A stretch of DNA of 64,000 nt, taken from the NCBI GenBank assembly GCA_035593725.1, contig DAOSZN010000011.1, positions 7,859 through 71,858 on the forward strand. Reading direction: 5' to 3'. Made by a program: the position numbers and the translations under genes. Source of the stretch: UBA4971 sp029551185 (GTDB lineage Bacteria > Bacillota > SHA-98 > UBA4971). The notes beneath the pieces are model-generated. The model was not told the origin of the DNA. It ran no database searches and was given only the letters and a program-made list of their open reading frames with translations. Shown here piece by piece: positions 1 to 8,304 of the stretch. Every line of letters starts with the position of its first letter. Positions within the stretch are counted from its first letter, which is position 1.

Positions 1-1061
1 CTACTATTAGTAGTCTCGAGATTAAGTGCTAAGGCGTTTTTCAATTGTTCTTTGCCACGGTTATATTCTTCCCACTTAAGGCCGTTGTTACATATATCAT
101 AAAGTTCTTCCATGATCAAATCCTTAACAAGGCTGATATTTTCCACGCCGGTCCCTGCATATACTGCAAACACCCCGGTGTCTTCGTATAAGGCTGTATA
201 GGAGTAAGTCGAGTAGACCAGACCGCGGTCCTCTCTGAGTTTCTGGAAAAGCCTGGAGCTTAACCCTCCTCCGAATGCGACATCTAAGACGTATAACCCA
301 AACCTGTCCGGGTGGTTTCTGTTAAAGGCTTCGTACCCGATACAAAGGTGAGCCTGTTCTATAGCTTTAGAACGAAAAGCCTGTGCCCCCGGTTTCCATT
401 TAGAGGTTGTGGGGGACTTCATTTTTCTCCTGGATAAATCCAGACGCTTGTTTACTTCTTCCACAACTTCATCATGCTTTATGTTGCCTGCAGCTGATAT
501 GACTGCGCCTTCTGTTACGTAATGCTCGGACATGTACTTGACAATATCGTCTCTTCCAAGACTCTTCAGGGTTTTGAGGGATCCGAGAGTCGGCAGTCCA
601 AGAGCGCAAGGGCCCCATGCTGTGGATGCAAGTAAATCATGGACGACTTCTTCCGGCGAATCCTCGTACATGGCTATTTCTTCAGCTATAACGCCTTTTT
701 CCTTTGTGATGTCGCTTTCTGCAAGTAAAGGGCGGCAAGCAATATCGCAGATAATATCTACTGCAAGTCTCATACATCTATCAGGCACTTTAGCGTAATA
801 GCATGTATAGTCTTTGGTAGTTACAGCATTCAGATATCCCCCTACCTCGTCTATCTCTTCTGCAATTTTCCTGGCTGTACGACTTTCAGTGCCTTTGAAA
901 ACCAGATGTTCAATAAAGTGAGAAATACCGTTTATTTTTGGGCTTTCCCAGCGAGATCCGGCATTCAACCATAAACCGACTGTACACGATCGTACATGGG
1001 GGATTTCTTCAGTCACCACCTTTGTCCCGCCAGGGAGCACAATTCTCTTGTACCGGTTCAC
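1..1061 (-). CDS. M16 family zinc metallopeptidase (insulinase/MlpA-like), cut by window edge
   Basis: A zinc peptidase of the M16 (pitrilysin/insulinase) family. The inverted zinc motif HFIEH (HxxEH) lies about 45 residues from the start and is followed by FKGTESRTA and, further on, EEIDEVGGYLNA, the usual family signatures. About 353 codons are visible; the reading frame is still open at base 1 and ends in a stretch resembling the family's KGxLxxxLESTxS segment, so roughly the last 60-70 residues are missing. I place the start at a GTG because AGGAG sits 7 bases upstream (1069-1073); an in-frame ATG at 1079 has poor spacing. Bacillota homologues (B. subtilis MlpA) lie beside a polysaccharide deacetylase, and NodB-fold genes also lie close by here. 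The gene diverges from the GH18 gene. Confidence 0.9.
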   Translation of the reverse strand, partial: MNRYKRIVLPGGTKVVTEEIPHVRSCTVGLWLNAGSRWESPKINGISHFIEHLVFKGTESRTARKIAEEIDEVGGYLNAVTTKDYTCYYAKVPDRCMRLAVDIICDIACRPLLAESDITKEKGVIAEEIAMYEDSPEEVVHDLLASTAWGPCALGLPTLGSLKTLKSLGRDDIVKYMSEHYVTEGAVISAAGNIKHDEVVEEVNKRLDLSRRKMKSPTTSKWKPGAQAFRSKAIEQAHLCIGYEAFNRNHPDRFGLYVLDVAFGGGLSSRLFQKLREDRGLVYSTYSYTALYEDTGVFAVYAGTGVENISLVKDLIMEELYDICNNGLKWEEYNRGKEQLKNALALNLETTNS

Positions 1062-1180
1062 TGCACCACTCCTAGACATCCTTCGCTCTTCATCGACATG
1101 CACATAAGAATTCGCCTATCCGGGTCCGAATCCTCTTTTCTTTTGCCGCTTACTAGCGACGATTTTTGCGCCACATTCAA

Positions 1181-1207
1181 CCTCTATATCCTGAACTTGC
1201 ATAGAGG
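1181..1207 (+). other. Inverted repeat in the M16/GH18 divergent region
   Basis: CCTCTAT at 1181-1187 is matched by its exact complement ATAGAGG at 1201-1207, leaving a 13-base loop. It lies midway between the two divergent genes, so it could be an operator or a leader stem. No T-run follows on either strand, which argues against an intrinsic terminator. Confidence 0.35.
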
Positions 1208-1249
1208 ACCTGCCTGTTCTCTGTAGAATTCGCAAGTACCATCTTTATG

Positions 1250-1268
1250 CGTCCCAAGGCAAGGGACG
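1250..1268 (+). other. Hairpin just upstream of the GH18 gene SD
   Basis: CGTCCC (1250-1255) and GGGACG (1263-1268) form a perfect 6-bp stem with a 7-base loop. It ends 6 bases before the AAGGAGG ribosome-binding site of the GH18 gene, so it may affect transcript stability or translation. There is no T-run, so it is probably not a terminator. Confidence 0.35.
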
Positions 1269-1293
1269 TGCAGCAAGGAGGAGAATCCAAGTC

Positions 1294-2676
1294 TTGGACC
1301 CAAAGATCGCCGCAACAGTTTTGGCTATTTTACTCTATGCTTTCTCCGCGAACAATCCTAAACCTGAAAACGTTGTCCCGCCTTCACCTGTAGACGCATA
1401 TGAGGTGACCTCTGCAAAGCAGACAGACAGCAAGAAACCGGTTGCTGTCACAGACCACGTCCAAGCTTCTGTCAAAGAACTGGCCAGGGTCCGCAAAGGG
1501 CCCGGAACAGACTTTCCGACTTTACAGAAGCTTCCTTCCGGCGCACGAGTCACTGTTATCGCTCAATTTGCCGATTGGTATCAGGTCAAGCTCTCCAACG
1601 GACAAACAGGTTGGATGGCCGGATTTCTCCTCGAAGGCAGCAATCTGCCTGCTCTGAATCCTATGGAAAAAACCGGGTTTCCGTCTGACGCCGCCCGTAA
1701 CAGGCCGGAAGCAAGACTTGGCACACGTAAAGTAATTGGATACTATACAGAGGATTACCATGGTGACCCAACATCATACGGGTCTCTTCTGCCTAATAAA
1801 GACTTTCTTGACGGTATAGCCATTTTCTTGCATCCGATAGACAAAGATGGGAGAGTAATAGGAGAGACCAGCGAAAGAGCGATGAAAGCAGCGAAGTCCG
1901 GAAATTTGCAGACTCTGGCTCTTGTACATAACCTGGTGGAAGGCGGATTTGATGAGAAGCGCGCTCACTCCTTGCTTCATAGCTATAATTCGAGGGCTAA
2001 GGCAATTTCGGATATTCTTACAATCTTGGAGAAACAGGGTTACGATGGGGTTAACATAGATCTTGAGAACGTGAATCCGAGAGACCGCGAGAATCTTACA
2101 GCTTTCATGAATGAGCTCTGCGCGCGCTTAAAACCCCGCGGATATCTTGTCACCATGTCCGTGCCTGCCAAGACTCAGGACCTGCCGGGGCAATCCTGGA
2201 TTGGTGCGTTTGACTACTATGCCCTAGGGAAAGCCTGCGATTATATAATGCTTATGACGTATGATGAGCACTCTCAAATCAGCGGTTCGGGACCTGTAGC
2301 CTCTTTCCCGTGGGTGGAGAAGGTAATCAAATATGCGATAACCCAGATACCAAGGCATAAGGTGCTGATGGGAGTGCCTGCATATGGCTATGATTGGAAT
2401 CTTGCTACAGGAAGGGCGGTAGCGCTTTCGTATACCCAGGTAATGAACCGCGCAAATCGTATGGGGATTGCCCCGTCTTGGGATTCCAAGGCCAAATCCC
2501 CGTTCTTTAAGTATGTGGAAGGCGGCGCTTGGCACGAAGTATGGTTTGAGTCGCCTCACAGTCTCAAGCCCAAGCTTGAGCTGGTGGAGAAGTACGATAT
2601 CGGCGGTATTGCCATATGGAAGCTAGGTTATGAGGATAATCTATACTGGAAAGCTATTTGTGATGCTCTGGGGTAA
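1294..2676 (+). CDS. SH3b-GH18 glycosyl hydrolase, YaaH/SleL-type spore or wall hydrolase
   Basis: A 460-residue protein with a short hydrophobic N-terminus (TVLAILLYAFSA), a bacterial SH3 domain at about residues 55-115 (LARVRKGPGTDFPTL, then WYQVKLSNGQTGWMAG), and a C-terminal GH18 TIM barrel from about residue 145. The active-site strand reads DGVNIDLE, matching DxxDxDxE except for Asn at the second Asp, and keeping the catalytic Glu. Late barrel signatures MLMTYDEH and GVPAYGYDW are present. Known relatives (YaaH, SleL) cleave spore-cortex or cell-wall glycan. Translation starts at TTG behind AAGGAGGAG (1275-1283). The gene converges on the next gene with only 5 bases between stop codons and no visible terminator. 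Confidence 0.88.
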   Translation: MDPKIAATVLAILLYAFSANNPKPENVVPPSPVDAYEVTSAKQTDSKKPVAVTDHVQASVKELARVRKGPGTDFPTLQKLPSGARVTVIAQFADWYQVKLSNGQTGWMAGFLLEGSNLPALNPMEKTGFPSDAARNRPEARLGTRKVIGYYTEDYHGDPTSYGSLLPNKDFLDGIAIFLHPIDKDGRVIGETSERAMKAAKSGNLQTLALVHNLVEGGFDEKRAHSLLHSYNSRAKAISDILTILEKQGYDGVNIDLENVNPRDRENLTAFMNELCARLKPRGYLVTMSVPAKTQDLPGQSWIGAFDYYALGKACDYIMLMTYDEHSQISGSGPVASFPWVEKVIKYAITQIPRHKVLMGVPAYGYDWNLATGRAVALSYTQVMNRANRMGIAPSWDSKAKSPFFKYVEGGAWHEVWFESPHSLKPKLELVEKYDIGGIAIWKLGYEDNLYWKAICDALG

Positions 2677-2681
2677 TTGTC

Positions 2682-3713
2682 TTATCCGGACTCATGCAAG
2701 TTTAGCAAATCTGATACGGTGAAAAACCGGTAACCTGCATTCCGTGATGCGTCCACAATTCTTGGAAGGGCTTTGAGGAATACTTTGGTTGGATGAGCCA
2801 GGATGATAGCTCCGGGCGCGATTTTCGGCACAACTCTTCCTAATATTTTCTCCGGGTCTTCAGTCTTCCAATCAAGTGTGTCAATGGTCCACATTGTTGT
2901 TGTATATCCTAATGAAGCAGCTGCCGAAACAACTGTCAGGTTGCATTCGCCGTAGGGCGGAGCAAAGAGTTTGCTTGGCTTGACTCCTAAGCTGACAAGG
3001 AGCTTCTCATTGTCTGAAATAAGCTGTTTTATCATAGGTTCGCTCATTTTCTCCACATGGACATGCTGATATCCGTGGTTCGCCAGCTCATGCCCTTCTT
3101 CGCTGATAAACATTACCATGTCTGGGAATTTCTGAGCCCACTCGCCGTCAATGAAGAATGTTGCCTTCACATTCTGTTCCCTGAAAATTTCAAGTAATTC
3201 AGGAAGACAATCTTCGCCCCAAGCTACGTTCACTGCGATTGCCATAGCCTGTCTTCCTGTATCAACACGGTAAACAGGACTGAAGTGACGCTTGGTTATT
3301 GCCGGAGCGATTACAGTTCGCGCTAATTCCACGTTATCCCCTGGTTTTGCCTTCATGGAGCGGTCTACAGTCAGATCCACGTCAATATCAAGGCCTGGGG
3401 CTTCCGGGATTAACTCGCCTGTCTCCTTAAAGATCATAGCATCTTTCGGCGCTGTTCGTTCTTGTTCTGCCATGGCTTCTACAATCCGCCTAACCTCATT
3501 AGGCAGATATCCTGAGATGAGCCGTGTCTCCAGGGTAACTCCGGGCTTTACACCGTAGACCATTCGCCTGATATCATCAAGAGATGAGACAAGAACTACC
3601 GTGAACACAAAGATTAGAACGGCGAATGCCATAAGAAGCGTCATCTCTCGTGTAATCACAATTGCGGTGAGACGGCCTTCACGTTTGGGAGTCAGTCTGT
3701 CCTTACGTTTCAT
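2682..3713 (-). CDS. NodB-fold polysaccharide deacetylase-like protein, membrane anchored
   Basis: A 343-residue protein with one N-terminal membrane segment (LLMAFAVLIFVFTVVLVSS), a spacer, and a C-terminal NodB (CE4) domain from about residue 170. Visible family features are ATFFIDGEWAQKFP, the metal motif HELANHGYQH (HxxxH), PPYGE, TIDTLDW and LAHPT. The first motif reads VNVAWGED, where the YlxY/PdaB group usually has FDxAWG, so the catalytic-base Asp appears to be Asn. The usual Arg before PPYG is Ala. I start it at the ATG with AAAGGAGGG 9 bases upstream, which overlaps the end of the upstream paralogue by 11 bases, implying translational coupling. A deacetylase-like wall or spore role is likely; activity is doubtful. 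Confidence 0.82.
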   Translation of the reverse strand: MKRKDRLTPKREGRLTAIVITREMTLLMAFAVLIFVFTVVLVSSLDDIRRMVYGVKPGVTLETRLISGYLPNEVRRIVEAMAEQERTAPKDAMIFKETGELIPEAPGLDIDVDLTVDRSMKAKPGDNVELARTVIAPAITKRHFSPVYRVDTGRQAMAIAVNVAWGEDCLPELLEIFREQNVKATFFIDGEWAQKFPDMVMFISEEGHELANHGYQHVHVEKMSEPMIKQLISDNEKLLVSLGVKPSKLFAPPYGECNLTVVSAAASLGYTTTMWTIDTLDWKTEDPEKILGRVVPKIAPGAIILAHPTKVFLKALPRIVDASRNAGYRFFTVSDLLNLHESG

Positions 3714-4524
3714 CCAGAAGGTCCCTCCTTTCGCCCCTGCTTTGTGAGGGCATTTGTATAGGTCGCATTTCACCTGTATGGGGATGTATATAATAATCGC
3801 CTTCGAGTAAGAGTTGACTCAAAGGGACTATCTTATATCCTTGCTCCATAATCCCTTCAATGATTTGAGGCAAGGCCTCGGGAGTGTTGCGACCTGTCAC
3901 ATGAAACCGGATGATGGCGCCTTTATGCAGCTTTCTTAGCACCCTCTTTTCCATGTCGTTTGAGGATGTCCCGCGCCAGTCCAACGAATCTATGCTCCAC
4001 ATCACTGTTTCATACCCCAGTTCTCTGGAAGCCTCTATCACTTTATTGCTGTACTCACCATAAGGAGGCCTAAAAACCTCGGGCGTTTGGCCTGAAACCT
4101 TCTCAATGTGTTTATGAGCCTTCTCCAGTTCCCGTTTGAGCTCAGCTTTAAGAAGAGAGTTGGAGTGAGGAAGGGAATAAGTGTAGTTGCCGAGTTCGTG
4201 GTTGCTCTCAATAATCTTGTTTACGGAATCCCGATGTTTCTCTATCCATTCTCCGGACAAAAAGAAGATTGCGTTGACATTATACCTTTCCAGAACACTT
4301 AGGATTTCCAACGTCAGGTCCTTCCCCGATTCGCCTTCAAATGTCAAACTGACCTTATTTTCCGGTGTAAACACGGAATACACCGGAACAAGCCTACCGG
4401 ACACGGTAGCAATAACTGCTTTAGCTGCTGTGAATAACGCTATTTGAGAGGTATCGATGATAATAAGCAACACTATGAGTATGAGAGCCGGTCTCTTCCA
4501 ATTTTGTCCGATGACGATCAACAT
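3703..4524 (-). CDS. NodB-fold protein with degenerate active site (probable pseudoenzyme)
   Basis: A 273-residue paralogue of the downstream gene: an N-terminal membrane anchor (PALILIVLLIIIDTSQIAL) and a NodB domain. Recognisable parts are NAIFFLSGEWIEKH, ELGYETVMWSIDSLDWRG and RPPYGEYS. The metal and catalytic positions are changed: motif 1 is LTFEGESG instead of TFDDGP, and motif 2 is GNYTYSLPHS instead of GNHTxSH, so Asp, Asp and both His ligands are not conserved in register. The fold therefore seems kept without the metal site. The start is the ATG preceded by GGGGAGGA at 8 bases; an upstream in-frame ATG (4551) has no good SD. It sits between the SleB-like gene and its paralogue in one unit. 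Confidence 0.8.
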   Translation of the reverse strand: MLIVIGQNWKRPALILIVLLIIIDTSQIALFTAAKAVIATVSGRLVPVYSVFTPENKVSLTFEGESGKDLTLEILSVLERYNVNAIFFLSGEWIEKHRDSVNKIIESNHELGNYTYSLPHSNSLLKAELKRELEKAHKHIEKVSGQTPEVFRPPYGEYSNKVIEASRELGYETVMWSIDSLDWRGTSSNDMEKRVLRKLHKGAIIRFHVTGRNTPEALPQIIEGIMEQGYKIVPLSQLLLEGDYYIHPHTGEMRPIQMPSQSRGERRDLLDET

Positions 4525-4625
4525 TTGAGAGGTCCTCCCCGGGGAGAGCATTTCCCATAATACTTATGCAGGATCCGGAGACGGAATGCAGGTCTTGGAA
4601 AAGTAGCCAGGCGGGAGACACCTGG

Positions 4626-5084
4626 CTACTTTGCGAAATAGTGATTGCCGATGACAGTCGTGACGGGCCTTGTGAAAATCCAGTAGGATGTGACGCGAGC
4701 GGGATTATAGAAATACAGGGCGCCATAAGTGGGGTCCCGACCTGACAAGGCCTCTCCGGCAGCTCTATAGGAATCCGGGTCCGGTGTGCAGCCAATCTGT
4801 CCGTCGTAGACTGACGTGAATGCCCAATCATCGTAGATGACACCGGAGACAGTCGAAGGGAACAGAGGACTGCGAACCCTATTCATAACTACAGCGCCAA
4901 CAGCGACTTTACCGAGGTATGGTTCGCCTCTTGCTTCACCTGATATTACCTGAGCCAGTAGTTCATAGTCAGATTGTCCTGCGCTCGCAAGGTCCTCCTC
5001 TGCGCCTGGAAGACCCATGCATAACACCATGAAAGGAGCCAGGACACAAATGAGTATAATGAAATAAGCTTTTCGGTTTCTCAT
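4626..5084 (-). CDS. SleB-type cell wall hydrolase
   Basis: A 152-residue exported protein: N-terminal hydrophobic signal or anchor (AYFIILICVLAPFMVLCMGL) followed by the Hydrolase_2 (SleB) domain. The signature ISGEARGEPYLGKVAVGAVVMNRV carries the catalytic Glu of this lytic-transglycosylase family, followed by FPSTVSGVIYD, GALYFYNP and IGNHYFAK. SleB cleaves muramic-lactam cortex peptidoglycan during spore germination; vegetative homologues also exist, and no peptidoglycan-binding domain is present here. The start is ATG with AAAGGGGGCG upstream. It is the first gene of a unit with the two NodB-fold genes and has its own strong promoter (5144-5172) and a leader hairpin covering the SD. Confidence 0.88.
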   Translation of the reverse strand: MRNRKAYFIILICVLAPFMVLCMGLPGAEEDLASAGQSDYELLAQVISGEARGEPYLGKVAVGAVVMNRVRSPLFPSTVSGVIYDDWAFTSVYDGQIGCTPDPDSYRAAGEALSGRDPTYGALYFYNPARVTSYWIFTRPVTTVIGNHYFAK

Positions 5085-5095
5085 GGTTTCGCCCC

Positions 5096-5127
5096 CTTTA
5101 TGAAAAGACACGAATAACCTCATAAAG
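5096..5127 (-). promoter_or_regulatory. Leader hairpin overlapping the SleB-like gene SD
   Basis: In the transcript, CTTTATG (plus-strand 5121-5127) pairs exactly with CATAAAG (5096-5102) across an 18-base loop. The second arm runs into the GGGGG of the ribosome-binding site, and neighbouring GC bases can extend the stem. It lies between the promoter and the start codon and could restrain translation. The pairing is read from sequence; the regulatory role is inferred. Confidence 0.4.
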
Positions 5128-5143
5128 GCGAACTTATGAGCGG

Positions 5144-5172
5144 ATTATAGCATGGGGATCCCGGGAGGACAA
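5144..5172 (-). promoter_or_regulatory. Sigma-A promoter of the SleB-like/NodB unit
   Basis: The minus strand reads TTGTCC, a 17-base spacer, then TATAAT. The -10 box is a perfect match and is preceded by TGC, giving an extended -10. Transcription would start near 5137, about 53 bases before the ATG. This suggests vegetative transcription despite the spore-hydrolase homology. Confidence 0.7.
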
Positions 5173-5203
5173 CCGGAAGATGCTGCTAAAAGAGGAATGA
5201 ATG

Positions 5204-7378
5204 TTATTGGCTGCCTAGCCATCTCCGGACTGAGTCCACAGCTTGGCTGTTGTTTTCCACAGACAGAGTGACGTCGGGAAGCGATGACAGAAAGGCCTTG
5301 CCGTACCATTTCCCTACTAAGCGATTATCAAGGACTACAACAACTCCTCGATCTTCGCTGCTTCTTATTAGACGCCCAAAGCCTTGTCTGAATCTGATTA
5401 CAGCTGAAGGAAGGGCATAGGACCGAAAACCATCGATGTTTTGCGCCCTAAAAGCCTCCATTCTTGCTTCATAAACAGGATTGGTGGGGACTTGAAAAGG
5501 AAGTCTCACAAGAATAACGCATGAAAGTGCATCGCCAGGGACATCCACGCCTTGCCAGAAACTATCAGCTCCAAGGAGCGCGCCTGGCTCCTCCTGAAAA
5601 CAAGTAAGCATGCGATGACGGGGCATTGCGCCTTGCCTGAATACTTTGATGCCTGATTCTTCCAAGGAGGGCCGGATCATCTCTTCAACCTTATCGAGCA
5701 TAGCATAGGATGTAAACAGCACAAATGCCCGTCCCTGTGAAGCTTGGATGATTTCAGAGATTAGCTTTGAGGCTTCTTGTATGAATAACGGATGGCGTGG
5801 GTCGGGCAAGTCTTTAGGAACTATAAGCAAGGCTTGATTTGGAAAGTCAAAAGGCGAGTCAAATATGAATTCTAAAGCGGGATCAAGCTGCTCGTCGAGT
5901 CCTACCAGGTGTTTGAAAAACTGAAAATCCCCTCCTACAGTCATTGTTGCTGAGGTAAGGACCGCCGATTCGACCATGTCAAATAAGTGTTCACGGAGAT
6001 AAGGCGCCACATCAAGTGGTGTGGCGATAAGTTGAATACCGGTAGGATGGTTTTCGCTCCAGTAGACAAATCCACTGTCTTCCATGGACATGACGAATCT
6101 AAGAGATGTGATTTGTGAGGACAGCCTGCCTACCACGCCTTGGATGTCCCCTTCCAGAGGCTTAAGGCCTGTATCTGATTCACCCTCAAGCACATTAAGG
6201 CCTTCCAGGATCTGATTGAGATTTGCCAGCAGTTCTTGACCTCTGATAATGGCCTTCTCCGCGCTTGGCATAATTATGTCCTGCCACTCGACTGATTCTA
6301 TCATGTCTTCATTCAGCCTGACTGCGTTATTCCCTCTCTGATATTGCGCTAAGACATGCCTTAGGAATTTGCCGAAAGACTCGAAAAATGAAGCGGACGC
6401 CTCATAGCTTCGTCGGGTAGCCTCTATTGAAGAGTCAATCGAAGACACCATCTTCTGCACAAGACTGTCTTTGACTTCAGCTCCGGCAGCAAAAACCGTA
6501 GCTCTTAGACTAAACAGCAAACCTCCCCTTCCGCGACGAGGACCTTCAATGTGAACGAGCTCGCTATGGGCTCTTTTGATATTTCCGAAGGATGCTCTGT
6601 ATCCTAAATGTTCTTCAGCTACATCAGGAATGTTATGAGCCTCGTCCAAAACAAGATATCGGTATTCCGGAAGAACTCGACTGCTTGAGCTATCAGGCAT
6701 TACTGTCCGTAAGGCAATATCCGAAAGTAAAAGGTGATGGTTGGTGACTAAGATATCAGCCTCTTCCATCTGTGATCGCGCTTTCAGAAAATAGCACCTT
6801 TTGCGCCACGGACATCGAGTCCTGAGACAAGACATGGAATCCGATGAAACGCTGTCCCAGATCTCGCCCGGCGCCTCCAGATGAAAGTCAGATCTGGACC
6901 CTGTTGGGACATTCGCCAATTCGCTGATGAACTCAGCGAACGCCAACCTGAAATCGTCCGAGGTCTCGTCTTCCATTTCATTTGAAAGAATTGCAAGCTT
7001 TCTATGGCAGACGTAGTTGGATCTTCCTTTGACCAAACAATACCGAAACTCCACTTCCAGGCAGTCAGCAAGGGAAGGAAGGTCTTTCTGAATAAGCTGT
7101 TCTTGAAGGTTAATGGTATTTGTGGATATTACTATCTTGTTTCCTGTGGCAGAAGCCCATAGGATAGCAGGAACAAGGTAAGCGACGGACTTGCCTGTGC
7201 CTGTGCCGCTTTCCATAAGTGCGTGGCGGGATGTCAAGAAACTGCGCAACACCATATGAGCCATTTGTTGCTGGGATTCTCGAAATTCGTATCTGGGCAA
7301 GGCTTTTGCCAAAAGGCCTTCAGGCTCAAATATCGTTCGTATTTTTTCTTGAATCCGGTCTTGTTTAAGCTCTGCCAA
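5204..7378 (-). CDS. dinG: DinG/YoaA-family ATP-dependent helicase with Fe-S cysteines
   Basis: A 724-residue XPD-like superfamily 2 helicase. Walker A ESGTGTGKS lies near residue 57, the DEAH box in LVLDEAHNIPD near 245, and the C-terminal helicase motifs in GADSFWQGVDVPG and RFRQGFGRLIRS. Four cysteines between motifs I and II (NYVCHRK, then SCLRTRCPWRKRC) match the 4Fe-4S cluster of DinG/XPD. The N-terminal exonuclease domain found in many Bacillus DinG proteins is absent. DinG acts on R-loops, D-loops and replication-transcription conflicts. The start is TTG directly after the nfo stop codon, so the two genes are probably coupled. Confidence 0.92.
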   Translation of the reverse strand: MAELKQDRIQEKIRTIFEPEGLLAKALPRYEFRESQQQMAHMVLRSFLTSRHALMESGTGTGKSVAYLVPAILWASATGNKIVISTNTINLQEQLIQKDLPSLADCLEVEFRYCLVKGRSNYVCHRKLAILSNEMEDETSDDFRLAFAEFISELANVPTGSRSDFHLEAPGEIWDSVSSDSMSCLRTRCPWRKRCYFLKARSQMEEADILVTNHHLLLSDIALRTVMPDSSSSRVLPEYRYLVLDEAHNIPDVAEEHLGYRASFGNIKRAHSELVHIEGPRRGRGGLLFSLRATVFAAGAEVKDSLVQKMVSSIDSSIEATRRSYEASASFFESFGKFLRHVLAQYQRGNNAVRLNEDMIESVEWQDIIMPSAEKAIIRGQELLANLNQILEGLNVLEGESDTGLKPLEGDIQGVVGRLSSQITSLRFVMSMEDSGFVYWSENHPTGIQLIATPLDVAPYLREHLFDMVESAVLTSATMTVGGDFQFFKHLVGLDEQLDPALEFIFDSPFDFPNQALLIVPKDLPDPRHPLFIQEASKLISEIIQASQGRAFVLFTSYAMLDKVEEMIRPSLEESGIKVFRQGAMPRHRMLTCFQEEPGALLGADSFWQGVDVPGDALSCVILVRLPFQVPTNPVYEARMEAFRAQNIDGFRSYALPSAVIRFRQGFGRLIRSSEDRGVVVVLDNRLVGKWYGKAFLSSLPDVTLSVENNSQAVDSVRRWLGSQ

Positions 7379-8242
7379 CTACCATATCACCGCCTCTTGG
7401 GCAAGACGTCTGATAGCAGCAAGATTCCGCCTATCATCTTCAATGCCCTTCTTCGGCGTTTCCAGAATAAAGGGCACCTCACGAAGTTTGGAGTTTCCGA
7501 GGATAACGCGAAACCCTTCCTCTCCTATCATGCCGGATCCGATATCCGCATGGCGGTCAAGACGGGATCCTAAAACACCCATTGAATCATTGGCATGAAC
7601 AAGGGCGACACGGGACATTCCAAGAATTTCATCCAATTGTCCTAAGGTTTTGGCAAGTCCTTCTCTCGTCGCTATATCATAACCTGCTGCGAACATGTGG
7701 CAGGTGTCCAGACAGATTCCAAGAGGCACCGAATCTGATATATCCATTATGTCTCTTTGATGTTCAAACATCCATCCGATTTCAGTTCCGGCGCCTGAAA
7801 CCATTTCAAGAAGGAGCAGTAATCCATCGCCCGGCAAGAGCTCTGCCATATCGCATGCTTTCGTAATTGCCTCTCTGATTCTCTTAATGCCCGCTTCTAC
7901 GCCTGAACCTAGGTGATTACCGGGATGAATGACCAGATAGTCTGCTTCGAGACATTGGCAACCTGCAATTTCATGGGCAAGAGCCCGAACTGATACTTCA
8001 TATGTCTCTTCTTTGGGCGAAGCAAGGTTAAGAAGGTACGGGGCGTGAATAGCCAACGGTCTTATGTCTTTTTCGATAAGGCTCTGCTTGAAAGCTGAAG
8101 CCTCATCTTCATGGATGGCCTTGTGCCTAAGACTCCTAGGATTCCCGGCGAACATCTGAATAGTGTCACACTCAAGGAGAGTAGCGTCATCCAGCGCCTT
8201 ATTAAGGCCTCCTGCTTTGCTTACGTGCACACCGAATCTCAT
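7379..8242 (-). CDS. nfo: Deoxyribonuclease IV (AP endonuclease)
   Basis: A 287-residue TIM-barrel AP endonuclease that cleaves DNA 5' of abasic sites in base excision repair. The N-terminus RFGVHVSKAGGL and the zinc-ligand blocks AIHAPYLLNLASP, VIHPGNHLGSG, LLLEMVSGAGTEIG, ICLDTCHMFAAGYD, LVHANDS, RHADIGSGMIGEEGF and ILETP all match the family. Length is normal (about 280-290). The start is ATG with AGGAGG nine bases upstream. It is followed without a gap by the dinG-like gene, forming a repair pair. Confidence 0.96.
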   Translation of the reverse strand: MRFGVHVSKAGGLNKALDDATLLECDTIQMFAGNPRSLRHKAIHEDEASAFKQSLIEKDIRPLAIHAPYLLNLASPKEETYEVSVRALAHEIAGCQCLEADYLVIHPGNHLGSGVEAGIKRIREAITKACDMAELLPGDGLLLLLEMVSGAGTEIGWMFEHQRDIMDISDSVPLGICLDTCHMFAAGYDIATREGLAKTLGQLDEILGMSRVALVHANDSMGVLGSRLDRHADIGSGMIGEEGFRVILGNSKLREVPFILETPKKGIEDDRRNLAAIRRLAQEAVIW

Positions 8243-8304
8243 AATCAGGTACCTCCTGTCCAGGTATTCGATGTGAGATATGAGTTTCCTGCACGTTACG
8301 ACTT

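Noticed and set aside
4421..4843. Minus-strand open frame of 140 codons overlapping the SleB-like and NodB genes
   Set aside because: It is in another frame of two well-supported genes and has no SD or domain.
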